DNA of 64,000 bases from CAZKGE01 sp964541695 (GTDB lineage Bacteria; Bacillota; Clostridia; Christensenellales; CAG-138): NCBI GenBank assembly GCA_964541695.1, contig CAZIRB010000003.1, positions 6,530 to 70,529 on the forward strand, read 5' to 3'. Position numbers and translations under genes: made by a program. Below, piece after piece: positions 36,568-43,835 of the stretch. Every line of letters begins with the position of its first letter. Position 1 is the stretch's first letter. The notes beneath the pieces were generated by a model. It was given only the letters and a program-made list of their open reading frames with translations. It had not been told where the DNA came from and searched no databases.

Positions 36568-37566
36568 TTACTTTCCTGCCTGCGCGATCGCGACCGCGAT
36601 GGCGACCGTCGCGCCGACCATGGGGTTGTTGCCCATGCCGATCAGGCCCATCATCTCGACGTGCGCCGGAACGCTCGACGAGCCCGCAAACTGCGCGTCG
36701 GAATGCATGCGGCCCATCGTGTCGGTCATGCCGTAGGAGGCGGGGCCGGCGGCCATGTTGTCCGGGTGCAGCGTGCGGCCCGTGCCGCCGCCGGACGCGA
36801 CCGAGAAATATTTTTTGCCGTTCTCGACGCACCATTTCTTATAGGTGCCCGCGACCGGGTGCTGGAAGCGCGTCGGGTTTGTGGAGTTGCCGGTTATGGA
36901 CACGTCCACCTGCTCGTGCCGCATGATCGCCACGCCCTCGCTGACGTCGTCCGCGCCGTAGCAGCGGACCTTGGCGCGGTCGCCGGTCGAGAACGCGCGC
37001 GTCGAAACGATCGTGAGCTCGCCCGAATGGCAGCTGAAGTCCGTCTCCACATGCGTAAAGCCGTTGACGCGCGAGATGATGTAAGCCGCATCCTTGCCGA
37101 GGCCGTTTAAGATAACCTGCAGCGGCTCCTTGCGAACCTTGTTCGCGGTGCGCGCGATGCCGATGGCGCCCTCCGCCGCGGCGAAGCTCTCATGCCCGGC
37201 GAGGAACGCGAAGCAATGCGTGCTCTCGGAGAGCAGCATCGCGCCGAGATTGCCGTGTCCCCTGCCCACCTCGCGCTGGTCGGCGACCGAACCGGGGATG
37301 CAGAACGACTGCAGGCCTACGCCGATTAGCTCCGCGGCCTCGGCGGCGGACTTTGCGCCCTGTTTCAGCGCGATCGCCGCGCCGACGGTGTACGCCCAGC
37401 AAGCGTTGTCGAACGCGATGGGCTGTATGCCGCGGACGATGCCGGCCGCGTCGACGCCCGCGTCGTCGCAGATCTTTTTGGCAGCTTCCAGGTCGGCGAT
37501 ACCGTATTCGTTCAGCACCCGCTGGATCTTGTCGATTCTTCTTTCGTATCCTTCAAACGTAATCAT
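36568..37566 (-). CDS. GGGtGRT protein
   Basis: 332 residues, named for the conserved SGGGTGRTLHP motif at about 256-266. Other blocks: FDNACWAYTVGAAIALK (about 51), GHGNLGAMLL (about 103), FLAGHESFAAAEGAIGIAR (about 120), and FSCHSGELTIVSTRAFS. No known enzyme fold is evident to me. In many Clostridia it is encoded next to a NifU-like scaffold protein, as here (10-base gap), which points to iron-sulfur cluster or metal handling; that is inference. The C-terminus has repeated Met-Gly-rich segments (MMGLIGMGNNPMVGATVA). Confidence 0.88.
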   Translation of the reverse strand: MITFEGYERRIDKIQRVLNEYGIADLEAAKKICDDAGVDAAGIVRGIQPIAFDNACWAYTVGAAIALKQGAKSAAEAAELIGVGLQSFCIPGSVADQREVGRGHGNLGAMLLSESTHCFAFLAGHESFAAAEGAIGIARTANKVRKEPLQVILNGLGKDAAYIISRVNGFTHVETDFSCHSGELTIVSTRAFSTGDRAKVRCYGADDVSEGVAIMRHEQVDVSITGNSTNPTRFQHPVAGTYKKWCVENGKKYFSVASGGGTGRTLHPDNMAAGPASYGMTDTMGRMHSDAQFAGSSSVPAHVEMMGLIGMGNNPMVGATVAIAVAIAQAGK

Positions 37567-37576
37567 GGCTGCCTCC

Positions 37577-38269
37577 TTACTCGCGGCGCGGGTCGATCAC
37601 GCGGGCCGCCTGGTCGAAACGGCCGTAGGTGCCGATGTTCTTCTCGTACGCTTCCTTCGGGTCCGTGCCCTTCTTGATCGCGGCCATCATCTTGCCGAGG
37701 TTGACGAACTGGTAACCGATGATCTCGTCGTTCTCGTCAAGCGCAAGCTTGAGCACGTAGCCCTCCGCCATTTCGAGGTAGCGCGGGCCCTTGGCCAATG
37801 TGCCGTACATCGTGCCGATCTGCGAGCGCAGGCCCTTGCCGAGGTCCTCGAGCCCCGCGCCGACCGGGAGACCGTCGTCGGAAAACGCGCTCTGCGTGCG
37901 GCCGTAGACGATCTGCAAAAAAAGCTCGCGCATGGCCGTGTTGATCGCGTCGCAGACCAGGTCCGAGTTGAGCGCCTCGAGTATCGTCTTGCCGGGCAGG
38001 ATCTCCGCGGCCATGGCTGCGGAATGCGTCATGCCCGAGCAGCCGATCGTCTCAAGCAGCGCCTCCTGGATGACGCCGTCCTTGACGTTGAGCGTCAGTT
38101 TGCAGCCGCCCTGCTGCGGCGCGCACCAGCCCACGCCGTGCGTCAGTCCGGAAATATCCTTGATTTCCTTGGCCTTGACCCACCTTCCCTCCTCGGGGAT
38201 CGGGGCGGGATCGTGCCTTGCGCCCTTGTAGACGCATGTCATCTCTTCCACGTCTTTTGAATATTGCAT
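37577..38269 (-). CDS. NifU/IscU-like iron-sulfur cluster scaffold protein
   Basis: 230 residues, longer than IscU. Conserved cysteines typical of a scaffold: GWCAPQQGGCKL (about 47-57), ETIGCSGMTHS (about 76) and SDLVCDAIN (about 104). The C-terminal 100 residues (GYVLKLALDENDEIIGYQFV) are an extension without known motif. It probably assembles or holds clusters for a client linked to the GGGtGRT protein downstream. ATG at 38269 with AAGGAGG; its promoter is about 75 bases upstream. Confidence 0.85.
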   Translation of the reverse strand: MQYSKDVEEMTCVYKGARHDPAPIPEEGRWVKAKEIKDISGLTHGVGWCAPQQGGCKLTLNVKDGVIQEALLETIGCSGMTHSAAMAAEILPGKTILEALNSDLVCDAINTAMRELFLQIVYGRTQSAFSDDGLPVGAGLEDLGKGLRSQIGTMYGTLAKGPRYLEMAEGYVLKLALDENDEIIGYQFVNLGKMMAAIKKGTDPKEAYEKNIGTYGRFDQAARVIDPRRE

Positions 38270-38343
38270 GCGGACATCCTCCTTCTCTATGCTTGCCGAA
38301 ACGGCTTTACCCGCCCCGGTTCAACACAATTTTTCACATATAC

Positions 38344-38372
38344 AGTATAGCATCGGCGCGATGTGCGCGCAA
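38344..38372 (-). promoter_or_regulatory. Promoter of the NifU-like/GGGtGRT operon
   Basis: Minus strand TTGCGC (38372-38367), 17 bases, TATACT (38349-38344). Confidence 0.65.
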
Positions 38373-38405
38373 GTATACCGGAATCTGGAAACGATGATGA
38401 ACTGT

Positions 38406-38434
38406 TGTCAACGCGCATAGACTGATGTATACTA
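38406..38434 (+). promoter_or_regulatory. Promoter of the DUF805 gene
   Basis: TTGTCA (38406-38411), 17 bases, TATACT (38429-38434). Confidence 0.75.
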
Positions 38435-38465
38435 AGTACAAATTAAAATTCAGGGGGGAATCGTT

Positions 38466-38807
38466 ATGGAAGTGTTCAAAGAGTATATCAATATGTGGAA
38501 AAACTATGTCAACTTCAGCGACCGCACAAACACGCGCGGATACTGGATGGCCTTTTTGTGGAACTTCGTCGCGGGGCTGATACTGGGCGTCATCGTCAGC
38601 ATCATAAAGCCCCTGGAATTTCTGCCCACGCTGTATTCCCTCGCCGCGCTCGTGCCCGGACTCGCCCTCACCGTGCGCAGGCTGCGCGACACCGGCAAGG
38701 AGTGGACCTATATCCTGTTCGGCCTCATCCCGATCGCCGGCGCGATCATGCTGATCATCCAGCTCTGCAAGCCCTCCGTCGAGGACAACGGGATCCCGGT
38801 CGTCTGA
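38466..38807 (+). CDS. DUF805 membrane protein
   Basis: 113 residues. Starts EYINMWKNYVNFSDRTNTRG, the typical DUF805 entry, followed by helices at about 25-47 (YWMAFLWNFVAGLILGVIV), 55-70 and 85-103, with the RRLRDTGKEW loop at about 75. Function is unknown; relatives are small inner-membrane proteins. Ribosome site GGGGGG. Its own promoter and terminator. Confidence 0.9.
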   Translation: MEVFKEYINMWKNYVNFSDRTNTRGYWMAFLWNFVAGLILGVIVSIIKPLEFLPTLYSLAALVPGLALTVRRLRDTGKEWTYILFGLIPIAGAIMLIIQLCKPSVEDNGIPVV

Positions 38808-38827
38808 GAACGATTTTAACGGTACGG

Positions 38828-38854
38828 AAAGAGCGGAGCGTTTGCTCCGCTTTC
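38828..38854 (+). terminator. Terminator after the DUF805 gene
   Basis: GCGGAGC-GTTT-GCTCCGC followed by TTTCG. Confidence 0.75.
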
Positions 38855-38866
38855 GTATATCAAAAA

Positions 38867-39052
38867 CCCCCGGGATCGTGACGGGCCGCAGCTTCTAGCT
38901 GCGTCGGCTTTTCCGGCGCAACGGATCGTTTCGCGGGGGCGGATTCATGCTTTTTACCGCCCGGGAATTTAAAGGACGAGACAAAAAGCGGTTATCCCGT
39001 CAAAAAGCCGGTTTTTTGACGGACTGAAACGGAGCGTTTGCTCCGTTTTTTT
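38867..39052 (+). ncRNA. Candidate structured ncRNA ending in a strong terminator
   Basis: A 185-base gene-free stretch rich in nested stems. CCCCCG (38867-38872) pairs with CGGGGG (38934-38939) around CGCAGC/GCTGCG (38887-38903). Then come GGGCGG/CCGCCC (about 38937-38962) and a 10-bp stem CCGTCAAAAA (38997-39022). A Rho-independent terminator AACGGAGC-GTTT-GCTCCGTT plus T7 closes it (39028-39052). No gene precedes that terminator after the DUF805 terminator, so it needs a transcript of its own or readthrough. No promoter is clear. Class not identified. Confidence 0.5.
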
Positions 39053-39130
39053 GTTTGCGAAATGTTCTTTTTGCGCCCGGCCGCATGTGGTATACTGGAA
39101 ACAAAAAGAGCATTTTAAAGGAGGCGGCGC

Positions 39131-39790
39131 ATGCGGTACGTATTCTTCGTCCTGTTCGGCATTTTGGCGGCCGCGCACCTGTTTTTCTGCGTGCCGCCGG
39201 CGCGCCATACGCTGCGCAAATATACCAAGCCCCTGCTTTTGCCGCTTTTGATCGGCTGCTACGTGACCGCTTCGGCCGCGCCGTCGCTCCTTGTCGTGCT
39301 CGCGCTCGCGTTCGGCTGCGCCGGCGACGTTTTGCTGCTCTTTTCCGAGCGGCCGCTGTTTTTTAAGCTTGGCGGGGCGGCGTTTGCTGTCGGGCATATC
39401 CTGTACGTCGTTACGTTTCTGTCGCACCTTGGCGGGAAGCCGCCGTTCTGGCTGCTCGCCGCCGCCGTCGCCGCGTATGCGGCGGTGATCGCCGTCGTGC
39501 TGTCGATTTTGATGCCCGCGCTGCCCGCTGATATGCGCGTCTACTCGTGCGTCTACACCGGCCTGATCTCGCTGATGAGCCTGTCGGCGCTGCTCCTGGC
39601 CGTCACGCGCGCGGGGGTTGCGCCGAAGTTCGTGTTCGCTGGCTCGCTGCTCTTTATCGTGTCCGACACGCTCCTCTCAAACGTCACGTTCAAAAAGCGC
39701 TTCCCGTGGGCGTATTTTTCCGTCATGCTGCCGTACGTCGCGGCCCAGGGCTGTATCGCGCTCGGCCTTGCCGGCATGGGAGGCGTCTGA
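39131..39790 (+). CDS. YhhN/TMEM86-family membrane protein (lysoplasmalogenase-like)
   Basis: 219 residues, seven to eight helices. Family marks: RKYTKPLLLPLLIG at about 29-42, FGCAGDVLLLF (about 59) with the conserved Gly-Asp, FAVGHILYVVTFL (about 83) and FIVSDTLLSNVTF (about 176) with the Ser-Asp. Animal TMEM86 cleaves the vinyl-ether bond of lysoplasmalogens; the activity of bacterial relatives is little tested, although Clostridia do make plasmalogens. An extended -10 (TGGTATACT, 39088-39096) and AAAGGAGG precede it. rmuC starts two bases after its stop. Confidence 0.85.
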   Translation: MRYVFFVLFGILAAAHLFFCVPPARHTLRKYTKPLLLPLLIGCYVTASAAPSLLVVLALAFGCAGDVLLLFSERPLFFKLGGAAFAVGHILYVVTFLSHLGGKPPFWLLAAAVAAYAAVIAVVLSILMPALPADMRVYSCVYTGLISLMSLSALLLAVTRAGVAPKFVFAGSLLFIVSDTLLSNVTFKKRFPWAYFSVMLPYVAAQGCIALGLAGMGGV

Positions 39791-39792
39791 TT

Positions 39793-41058
39793 ATGGAACC
39801 GGTCCTGATCGCCCTTGGCGGCATTGCCGTCATACTGCTCATCGTTGTGCTCGTGCTGCAGCTGCGCCAAAAAAGCGCGGAAAAGGAGATCGGCCAACTC
39901 CGGCGCGAGCTTGCGTGCGAACAGTCGCAGCTGCGGCAGGAACTGACCGGTTCGGTGCAGGGCTCCGTCTCCGCGCTCGGCCGGATGATCGGCGACCATC
40001 TCGCGCGCTCCGGCGCGCAGTCCGAGGCGCGCTTTGCCACGTTTGAAACGGGCAACGAGCAGAAGCTCGAGAACATCCGCCAGACCGTCGAGCGCAGGCT
40101 CACCGCCATCCAGACGGACAGCAACCAGCGGCTCGACGAGATGCGCCAGGTCGTCGACGAGAAGCTCCAAAAGACGCTGGAGTCGAAGATGACGCAGTCG
40201 TTCCGCCTCGTAAACGAGCGGCTCGAGCAAGTCTACAAAGGTTTGGGCGAGATGCAGCAACTCGCCCAGGGCGTCGGGGACCTGAAGAAGGTGCTCTCCA
40301 ACGTCAAAACGCGCGGCATCCTCGGCGAGATCCAGCTCGGCGCGATCCTCGAGGAGATCCTCTCGCCCGAGCAGTACGAGGTCAACGCCGCAACAAAGCC
40401 GGGAAGCAGCGAGCGCGTCGAGTACGCGGTCCGGCTCCCCGCGGAGGACGGCCGCCGCATCCTGCTGCCGATCGACTCGAAGTTCCCCGGCGTTCTGTAC
40501 GCCGCTCTGCAGGACGCCTATGACGAAGGCAACCCGGACGCGGTCAAGCTCGCCGTCTCCGCGCTCGTCGCCGAGCTGAAGAAGGAAGCCAAGGACATCC
40601 GCACAAAGTACATCGATCCGCCGAACACGACGGATTTTGCGATTCTGTTCCTGCCGTTCGAGGGCCTCTACGCCGAGGTCGTCAACCGCGGCCTGGTCGA
40701 GGAACTGCAGCGCAGCTACCGCGTCAACATCGCGGGCCCCTCCACGATGGCCGCGCTGCTCAACAGCCTGCAGATGGGTTTCCGCACGTTCGCCATCCAG
40801 AAACGTAGCAGCGAGGTCTGGGAGGTGCTCGGCGCGGTCAAGACCGAGTTTGAGCGGTTTTCGACGACGCTCGCCAGCTCGCAGAAGCGCCTGCTGCAGG
40901 TCAACGACGACCTCGACCAGCTCATCGGCGTGCGCACGCGCTCGATCGTCCGCAAACTGCGCAGCGTCGAGCGTCTCGACGACGTGTCGGCGCGCCGGCT
41001 GCTCGACGACGGCGCCGCGGACGACGGGCCGGACGACGAGCCGCGCGGCGAGGGCTGA
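39793..41058 (+). CDS. rmuC: RmuC-family protein
   Basis: 421 residues. One N-terminal helix (LIALGGIAVILLIVVLVLQL), a long coiled coil (about 25-160, rich in Glu/Gln/Arg), then the RmuC nuclease-like domain: VKTRGILGEIQLGAILEEIL (about 175), LPIDSKFPG (about 228), FLPFEGLYAEVV (about 280). RmuC limits recombination between inverted repeats in E. coli; the molecular activity is not settled. This is notable in a region with many inverted repeats. An acidic tail (DDGAADDGPDDEPRGEG) ends it. Confidence 0.92.
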   Translation: MEPVLIALGGIAVILLIVVLVLQLRQKSAEKEIGQLRRELACEQSQLRQELTGSVQGSVSALGRMIGDHLARSGAQSEARFATFETGNEQKLENIRQTVERRLTAIQTDSNQRLDEMRQVVDEKLQKTLESKMTQSFRLVNERLEQVYKGLGEMQQLAQGVGDLKKVLSNVKTRGILGEIQLGAILEEILSPEQYEVNAATKPGSSERVEYAVRLPAEDGRRILLPIDSKFPGVLYAALQDAYDEGNPDAVKLAVSALVAELKKEAKDIRTKYIDPPNTTDFAILFLPFEGLYAEVVNRGLVEELQRSYRVNIAGPSTMAALLNSLQMGFRTFAIQKRSSEVWEVLGAVKTEFERFSTTLASSQKRLLQVNDDLDQLIGVRTRSIVRKLRSVERLDDVSARRLLDDGAADDGPDDEPRGEG

Positions 41059-41174
41059 GAACACCGATGGGTTTGGGGGTTGGGATTTATAGCTTTAAGG
41101 ATTTGCCGGTATTGCGGGCAGGCCAGCGCGAAATTTGCGCGGCAATCCATTCCGCAAAAACTGCGGATTAACCC

Positions 41175-41203
41175 TTGACATTCGCGGGAGGCGACGCTAC
41201 AAT
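41175..41203 (+). promoter_or_regulatory. Promoter of tRNA-Arg
   Basis: TTGACA (41175-41180), 17 bases, TACAAT (41198-41203). Confidence 0.85.
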
Positions 41204-41217
41204 AATTTGGTGCGGAT

Positions 41218-41293
41218 GCGCTTGTAGCTCAGTGGATAGAGTGCCCGGCTACGAACCGGTAGGTCGCAGGTTCGAACCCTGCCAGGCGCGCCA
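41218..41293 (+). tRNA. tRNA-Arg (anticodon ACG)
   Basis: 76 bases with encoded CCA (41291-41293). Acceptor GCGCTTG pairs with CAGGCGC; D arm AGCTCAGTGGATAGAGT; anticodon loop CTACGAA with ACG; T loop GGTTCGAACCC. The outer pair of the anticodon stem is C-T, a mismatch. Decodes CGN codons after A34 deamination. Confidence 0.95.
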
Positions 41294-41319
41294 CGTCGGA
41301 GCGGACTCCGCTCCATGCA

Positions 41320-41354
41320 GAATCCCCGGCAGCGAAGCTGCCGGGGATTCTTTC
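41320..41354 (+). terminator. Terminator after tRNA-Arg
   Basis: 14-bp stem GAATCCCCGGCAGC, GAA loop, then TTTCT. A smaller hairpin GGAGCGG/CCGCTCC sits at 41298-41314. From 41355 to 41561 I see only short GC hairpins (for example 41538-41565) and no gene. Confidence 0.9.
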
Positions 41355-41561
41355 TATACGCTCCGTCGCTCCTCCCCCGCAAAAAGTCCCGTTCGCGCCG
41401 GCTAGGCCCTTGTAAACGCGGGCTTTTACGCCGGCTTGCTCACTGCAAACTTTTTGCGGGCGCCCGTTGCACAACAGGTTCGCAACCGGCCGGCAAAGCG
41501 GACGCTCCTCCGTTCCGCTTGGTCCATCTGTCCGCAGGGCCGCCGGTCCGGCGGCGGTCCC

Positions 41562-41930
41562 TTATTCGTCCGCCAGCTTTTCCAGCAGGTATTGCCGCAG
41601 GACTGCCGCATGGTTGATAATCGCGCTTTTCGCGCCGTACAGGAGCGTGACGTCCCCTGCCCGGCCCATCTCCAGCAGCTGCCGTACGGCCGACTGTCTG
41701 ACCGGATCGGAGTCCAGCTCCAGCCGATACTGCTCGGCAAACGCGTCGAACCGCTCGTCGCTGTGCCCAAACCAAGTGCGCAGCTGCGGGCTGGGCACGA
41801 CGTCCTTCAGCCACGCGTCCAGGCGGGCTTCCTGCTTCGTTACGCCCCTCGGCCACAGACGGTCAACCAATACGCGCCGGCCGTCGTCTTTTCCCGCCGG
41901 CTCGTATATGCGTTTGATCTCGATACCCAT
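41562..41930 (-). CDS. DUF488 family protein
   Basis: 122 residues. Family pattern: IKRIYEPAG start, RVLVDRLWPRGV (about 22-33) with the invariant Arg-Leu-Trp-Pro-Arg-Gly, WLKDVVPSPQLRTWFGH (about 42-58), VTLLYGAKS (about 94). The function is not established. The ATG at 41930 is chosen for GGGGGAG 6 bases upstream. A palindrome about 46 bases upstream may be an operator. Confidence 0.88.
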   Translation of the reverse strand: MGIEIKRIYEPAGKDDGRRVLVDRLWPRGVTKQEARLDAWLKDVVPSPQLRTWFGHSDERFDAFAEQYRLELDSDPVRQSAVRQLLEMGRAGDVTLLYGAKSAIINHAAVLRQYLLEKLADE

Positions 41931-41975
41931 GCAAGCTCCCCCCATCTTCGTCTATAATTTCTTTACCTTTTTGGC

Positions 41976-41994
41976 TTTACATTCGAATTGTAAA
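41976..41994. promoter_or_regulatory. Palindrome upstream of the DUF488 gene
   Basis: TTTACA-TTCGAAT-TGTAAA, perfect 6+6 inverted repeat in the 288-base gap before the GNAT gene. The rest of the gap (41995-42124) shows no gene. Confidence 0.4.
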
Positions 41995-42124
41995 CGATCC
42001 GGGGCCTTGCCGCGGCCCGTCTTCATTATAACATCGTTGCAATACGGGATCAAACGACGGAAACACCGGCACATCGCGGCTCCCGGGCGTTTTGTGTCCG
42101 GCCGAAACAACTGCCGCCGCGGGC

Positions 42125-42153
42125 TTGCGAACCGCGCGTTTTTCCGATAGTAT
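42125..42153 (+). promoter_or_regulatory. Promoter of the GNAT gene
   Basis: TTGCGA (42125-42130), 17 bases, TAGTAT (42148-42153). Confidence 0.6.
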
Positions 42154-42218
42154 TTATGAAAAACACATCTGTCTTTTACCCGGTATCAGCAAATACGCAT
42201 TGAGGGAGGCACCATTAA

Positions 42219-42812
42219 ATGGAGACGATCATCCGTCCATTAAGCCCCGAGCTGCTCGACGATTATTTGTATTTCTTTGATAACATCGCTTTTAGTGACC
42301 ACCCCGAGTGGGCGTGGTGCTATTGCACGTACTACCATCTCGGAAAGCAGGATGAACAGCGGATCGAGGAGGAGTTTTCCCGGTGCCGGTCGCGCGATAC
42401 GCTGCGAAACATCGCCGTCGATCTGATCCGGAGCGGCGGATTGCGCGGCTATCTGGCCTATGCGGACGGGCGGCTCGTCGGCTGGTGCAACGCGTCCGAC
42501 AAGCGCGGCTACAAAAAACTCTGCGAAAACCGCGATATCTGGGATGACGATGCGGAGTCCCTCCCCATCAAAGCCGTCACCTGCTTCACCATCGCTCCCG
42601 CGGCTCGGAGGCAGGGTGTTGCGAAAGCCCTGCTGGACCGTGTCCTGCAGGACGCCGCGGCGGAAGGCTATCATGTAGTTGAAGCGTATCCGGCCGACGG
42701 CGAATTGGATTGCTACGGCCACTACCATGGGCATCCGGCCTTGTTTGAAAAATGCGGCTTTGTGCCGTACCGGCAATTGGACGGCTACAGCATCTACCGA
42801 AAAACGTTATAG
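42219..42812 (+). CDS. GNAT-family N-acetyltransferase
   Basis: 197 residues. The acetyl-CoA binding core is visible as CFTIAPAARRQGVAKALLDR (about 124-143), where RRQGVA is the pyrophosphate loop, followed by HYHGHPALFEKCGFVPY. The N-terminal half (YCTYYHLGKQDEQRIEEEFS) resembles the group of GNATs that act on small molecules or antibiotics, but no substrate can be assigned. Own promoter; terminator after the gene shared with the convergent gene. Confidence 0.85.
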   Translation: METIIRPLSPELLDDYLYFFDNIAFSDHPEWAWCYCTYYHLGKQDEQRIEEEFSRCRSRDTLRNIAVDLIRSGGLRGYLAYADGRLVGWCNASDKRGYKKLCENRDIWDDDAESLPIKAVTCFTIAPAARRQGVAKALLDRVLQDAAAEGYHVVEAYPADGELDCYGHYHGHPALFEKCGFVPYRQLDGYSIYRKTL

Positions 42813-42877
42813 CATTTCCCGCGCCGCGGCGATTGTGCGGTCCCCCCGCGCGCTGTGCGAAATATAGTACGAAGAAG

Positions 42878-42917
42878 GCGGCCCCGGCGTCGCGCATGAC
42901 GCCGGGGCCGCTGTTTT
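42878..42917 (+). terminator. Bidirectional terminator between GNAT and zinc-ribbon genes
   Basis: 14-bp perfect stem GCGGCCCCGGCGTC with loop GCGCAT, TGTTTTCC on the plus side and CTTCTTCG on the minus side. Confidence 0.85.
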
Positions 42918-42964
42918 CCCAGGAAATATCCGAATTTGCGCCGCCGGCCATGCCGGCCCGTTCG

Positions 42965-43564
42965 CTAGCCCTGTGTACCGGCGCCGCTTTGCCGCCGCTG
43001 GTACCCGCGCCAGTCCTTCGCGCAGCCGAACGCGCCGATCACCGCGAGGACGCCGGCGGCGAGTATCAGATACCCCGCGAACTGCCCGGTCTGGATCGTC
43101 ATGTAAACCGCGTTGACCACGCCGTAGATCAAAAGCAAAATCGCGCTGACCCGACTGTACAGAAGCTGCAGCAGCAGGCCGAGCACAAGCAGAATCACCA
43201 CGTCCAGCGCTGCGGAGGCGTCGACAATGTTCTGTCCGCCGGTCAGAAGCAGGATCAGCGTCACGCCCGCCGAGATATACGCAAGCACCGCCGCGGTCAG
43301 GCAAAGCTTCGCGCCGACGGAGTAGGCGCGCAAAAACCCATGCCGGGTCAGGCCGTCGGGCGCGAGGTTCGGGTCTGGGACCGCCTTTTTCGCCGCTTTT
43401 CCGCCGTCCGGTGTCGCGGCCTGCGGCGGCGCGGCCTGCGTCGGTATATCCGTCGGCTGCGGCGCGGCGGGTTGCGGCTGCGTTGCGCACAAAGCGCCGC
43501 AGTTTGGGCAGAACCGGACCAGTTCGCTCCCCAGGTCCGTTCCGCAGTTTGCGCAAAAAGACAT
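42965..43564 (-). CDS. Zinc-ribbon multi-helix membrane protein
   Basis: 199 residues. Starts MSFCANCGTDLG with a zinc ribbon of CANC and CPNC knuckles. A Pro/Ala/Gln linker (about 30-60) and four or five membrane helices (about 83-190, for example LCLTAAVLAYISAGVTLILL and VVILLVLGLLLQLLY) follow. No catalytic motif is seen. ATG at 43564 has GGGAG 6 bases upstream. Its leader is the structured RNA at 43576-43653, so expression may be controlled at that RNA. Confidence 0.85.
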   Translation of the reverse strand: MSFCANCGTDLGSELVRFCPNCGALCATQPQPAAPQPTDIPTQAAPPQAATPDGGKAAKKAVPDPNLAPDGLTRHGFLRAYSVGAKLCLTAAVLAYISAGVTLILLLTGGQNIVDASAALDVVILLVLGLLLQLLYSRVSAILLLIYGVVNAVYMTIQTGQFAGYLILAAGVLAVIGAFGCAKDWRGYQRRQSGAGTQG

Positions 43565-43575
43565 ATCGTTCTCCC

Positions 43576-43653
43576 TACTTCGAGATATCACCGACGACAG
43601 TTACGGCTTTGGTGGCGGAGCGCCACGGACCGTATTCGACGGTGATACCTCTA
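43576..43653 (-). ncRNA. Structured RNA motif, copy 2 (5' leader of the zinc-ribbon gene)
   Basis: Minus strand. P1 GGTATCACCG (43649-43640) pairs with CGGTGATATC (43593-43584), P2 TACGG with CCGTA, P3 GTGGCG with CGCCAC (loop CTC). Internal loops are TCC against CAAAG, and TCGAA against ACTGTCGT. The Shine-Dalgarno of the zinc-ribbon gene begins 8 bases after P1. Relative to copy 1, six base pairs change on both sides and stay paired. The G-U pairs occur only if the minus strand is the RNA, which fixes the direction. Riboswitch, protein-binding leader or processed sRNA are all possible. Confidence 0.7.
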
Positions 43654-43659
43654 ATTTAT

Positions 43660-43688
43660 AATATATCCAAGGAAAAGCCAAAAAGCAA
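43660..43688 (-). promoter_or_regulatory. Promoter of the structured leader and zinc-ribbon gene
   Basis: Minus strand TTGCTT (43688-43683), 17 bases, TATATT (43665-43660). The -35 flank AATGGGGCCGTTGCTTTTT is also present at copy 1. Confidence 0.6.
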
Positions 43689-43835
43689 CGGCCCCATTGA
43701 AAATCCACGGCTGAAACCCGTCGCTTCGGCACGCCGAATCATTCGTTTCATTCTACCATAGTCCGGCAAAAAGCAGAACCGGTTCGCGATGGAAAATATT
43801 CGGAAACGCCGCGCGCGGGCCCGGCCGACCAACGT

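Noticed and set aside
38969..39427. 152-residue minus-strand ORF opposite the candidate ncRNA and yhhN
   Set aside because: Composition is that of an antisense shadow, it has no ribosome site and it crosses a strong terminator.
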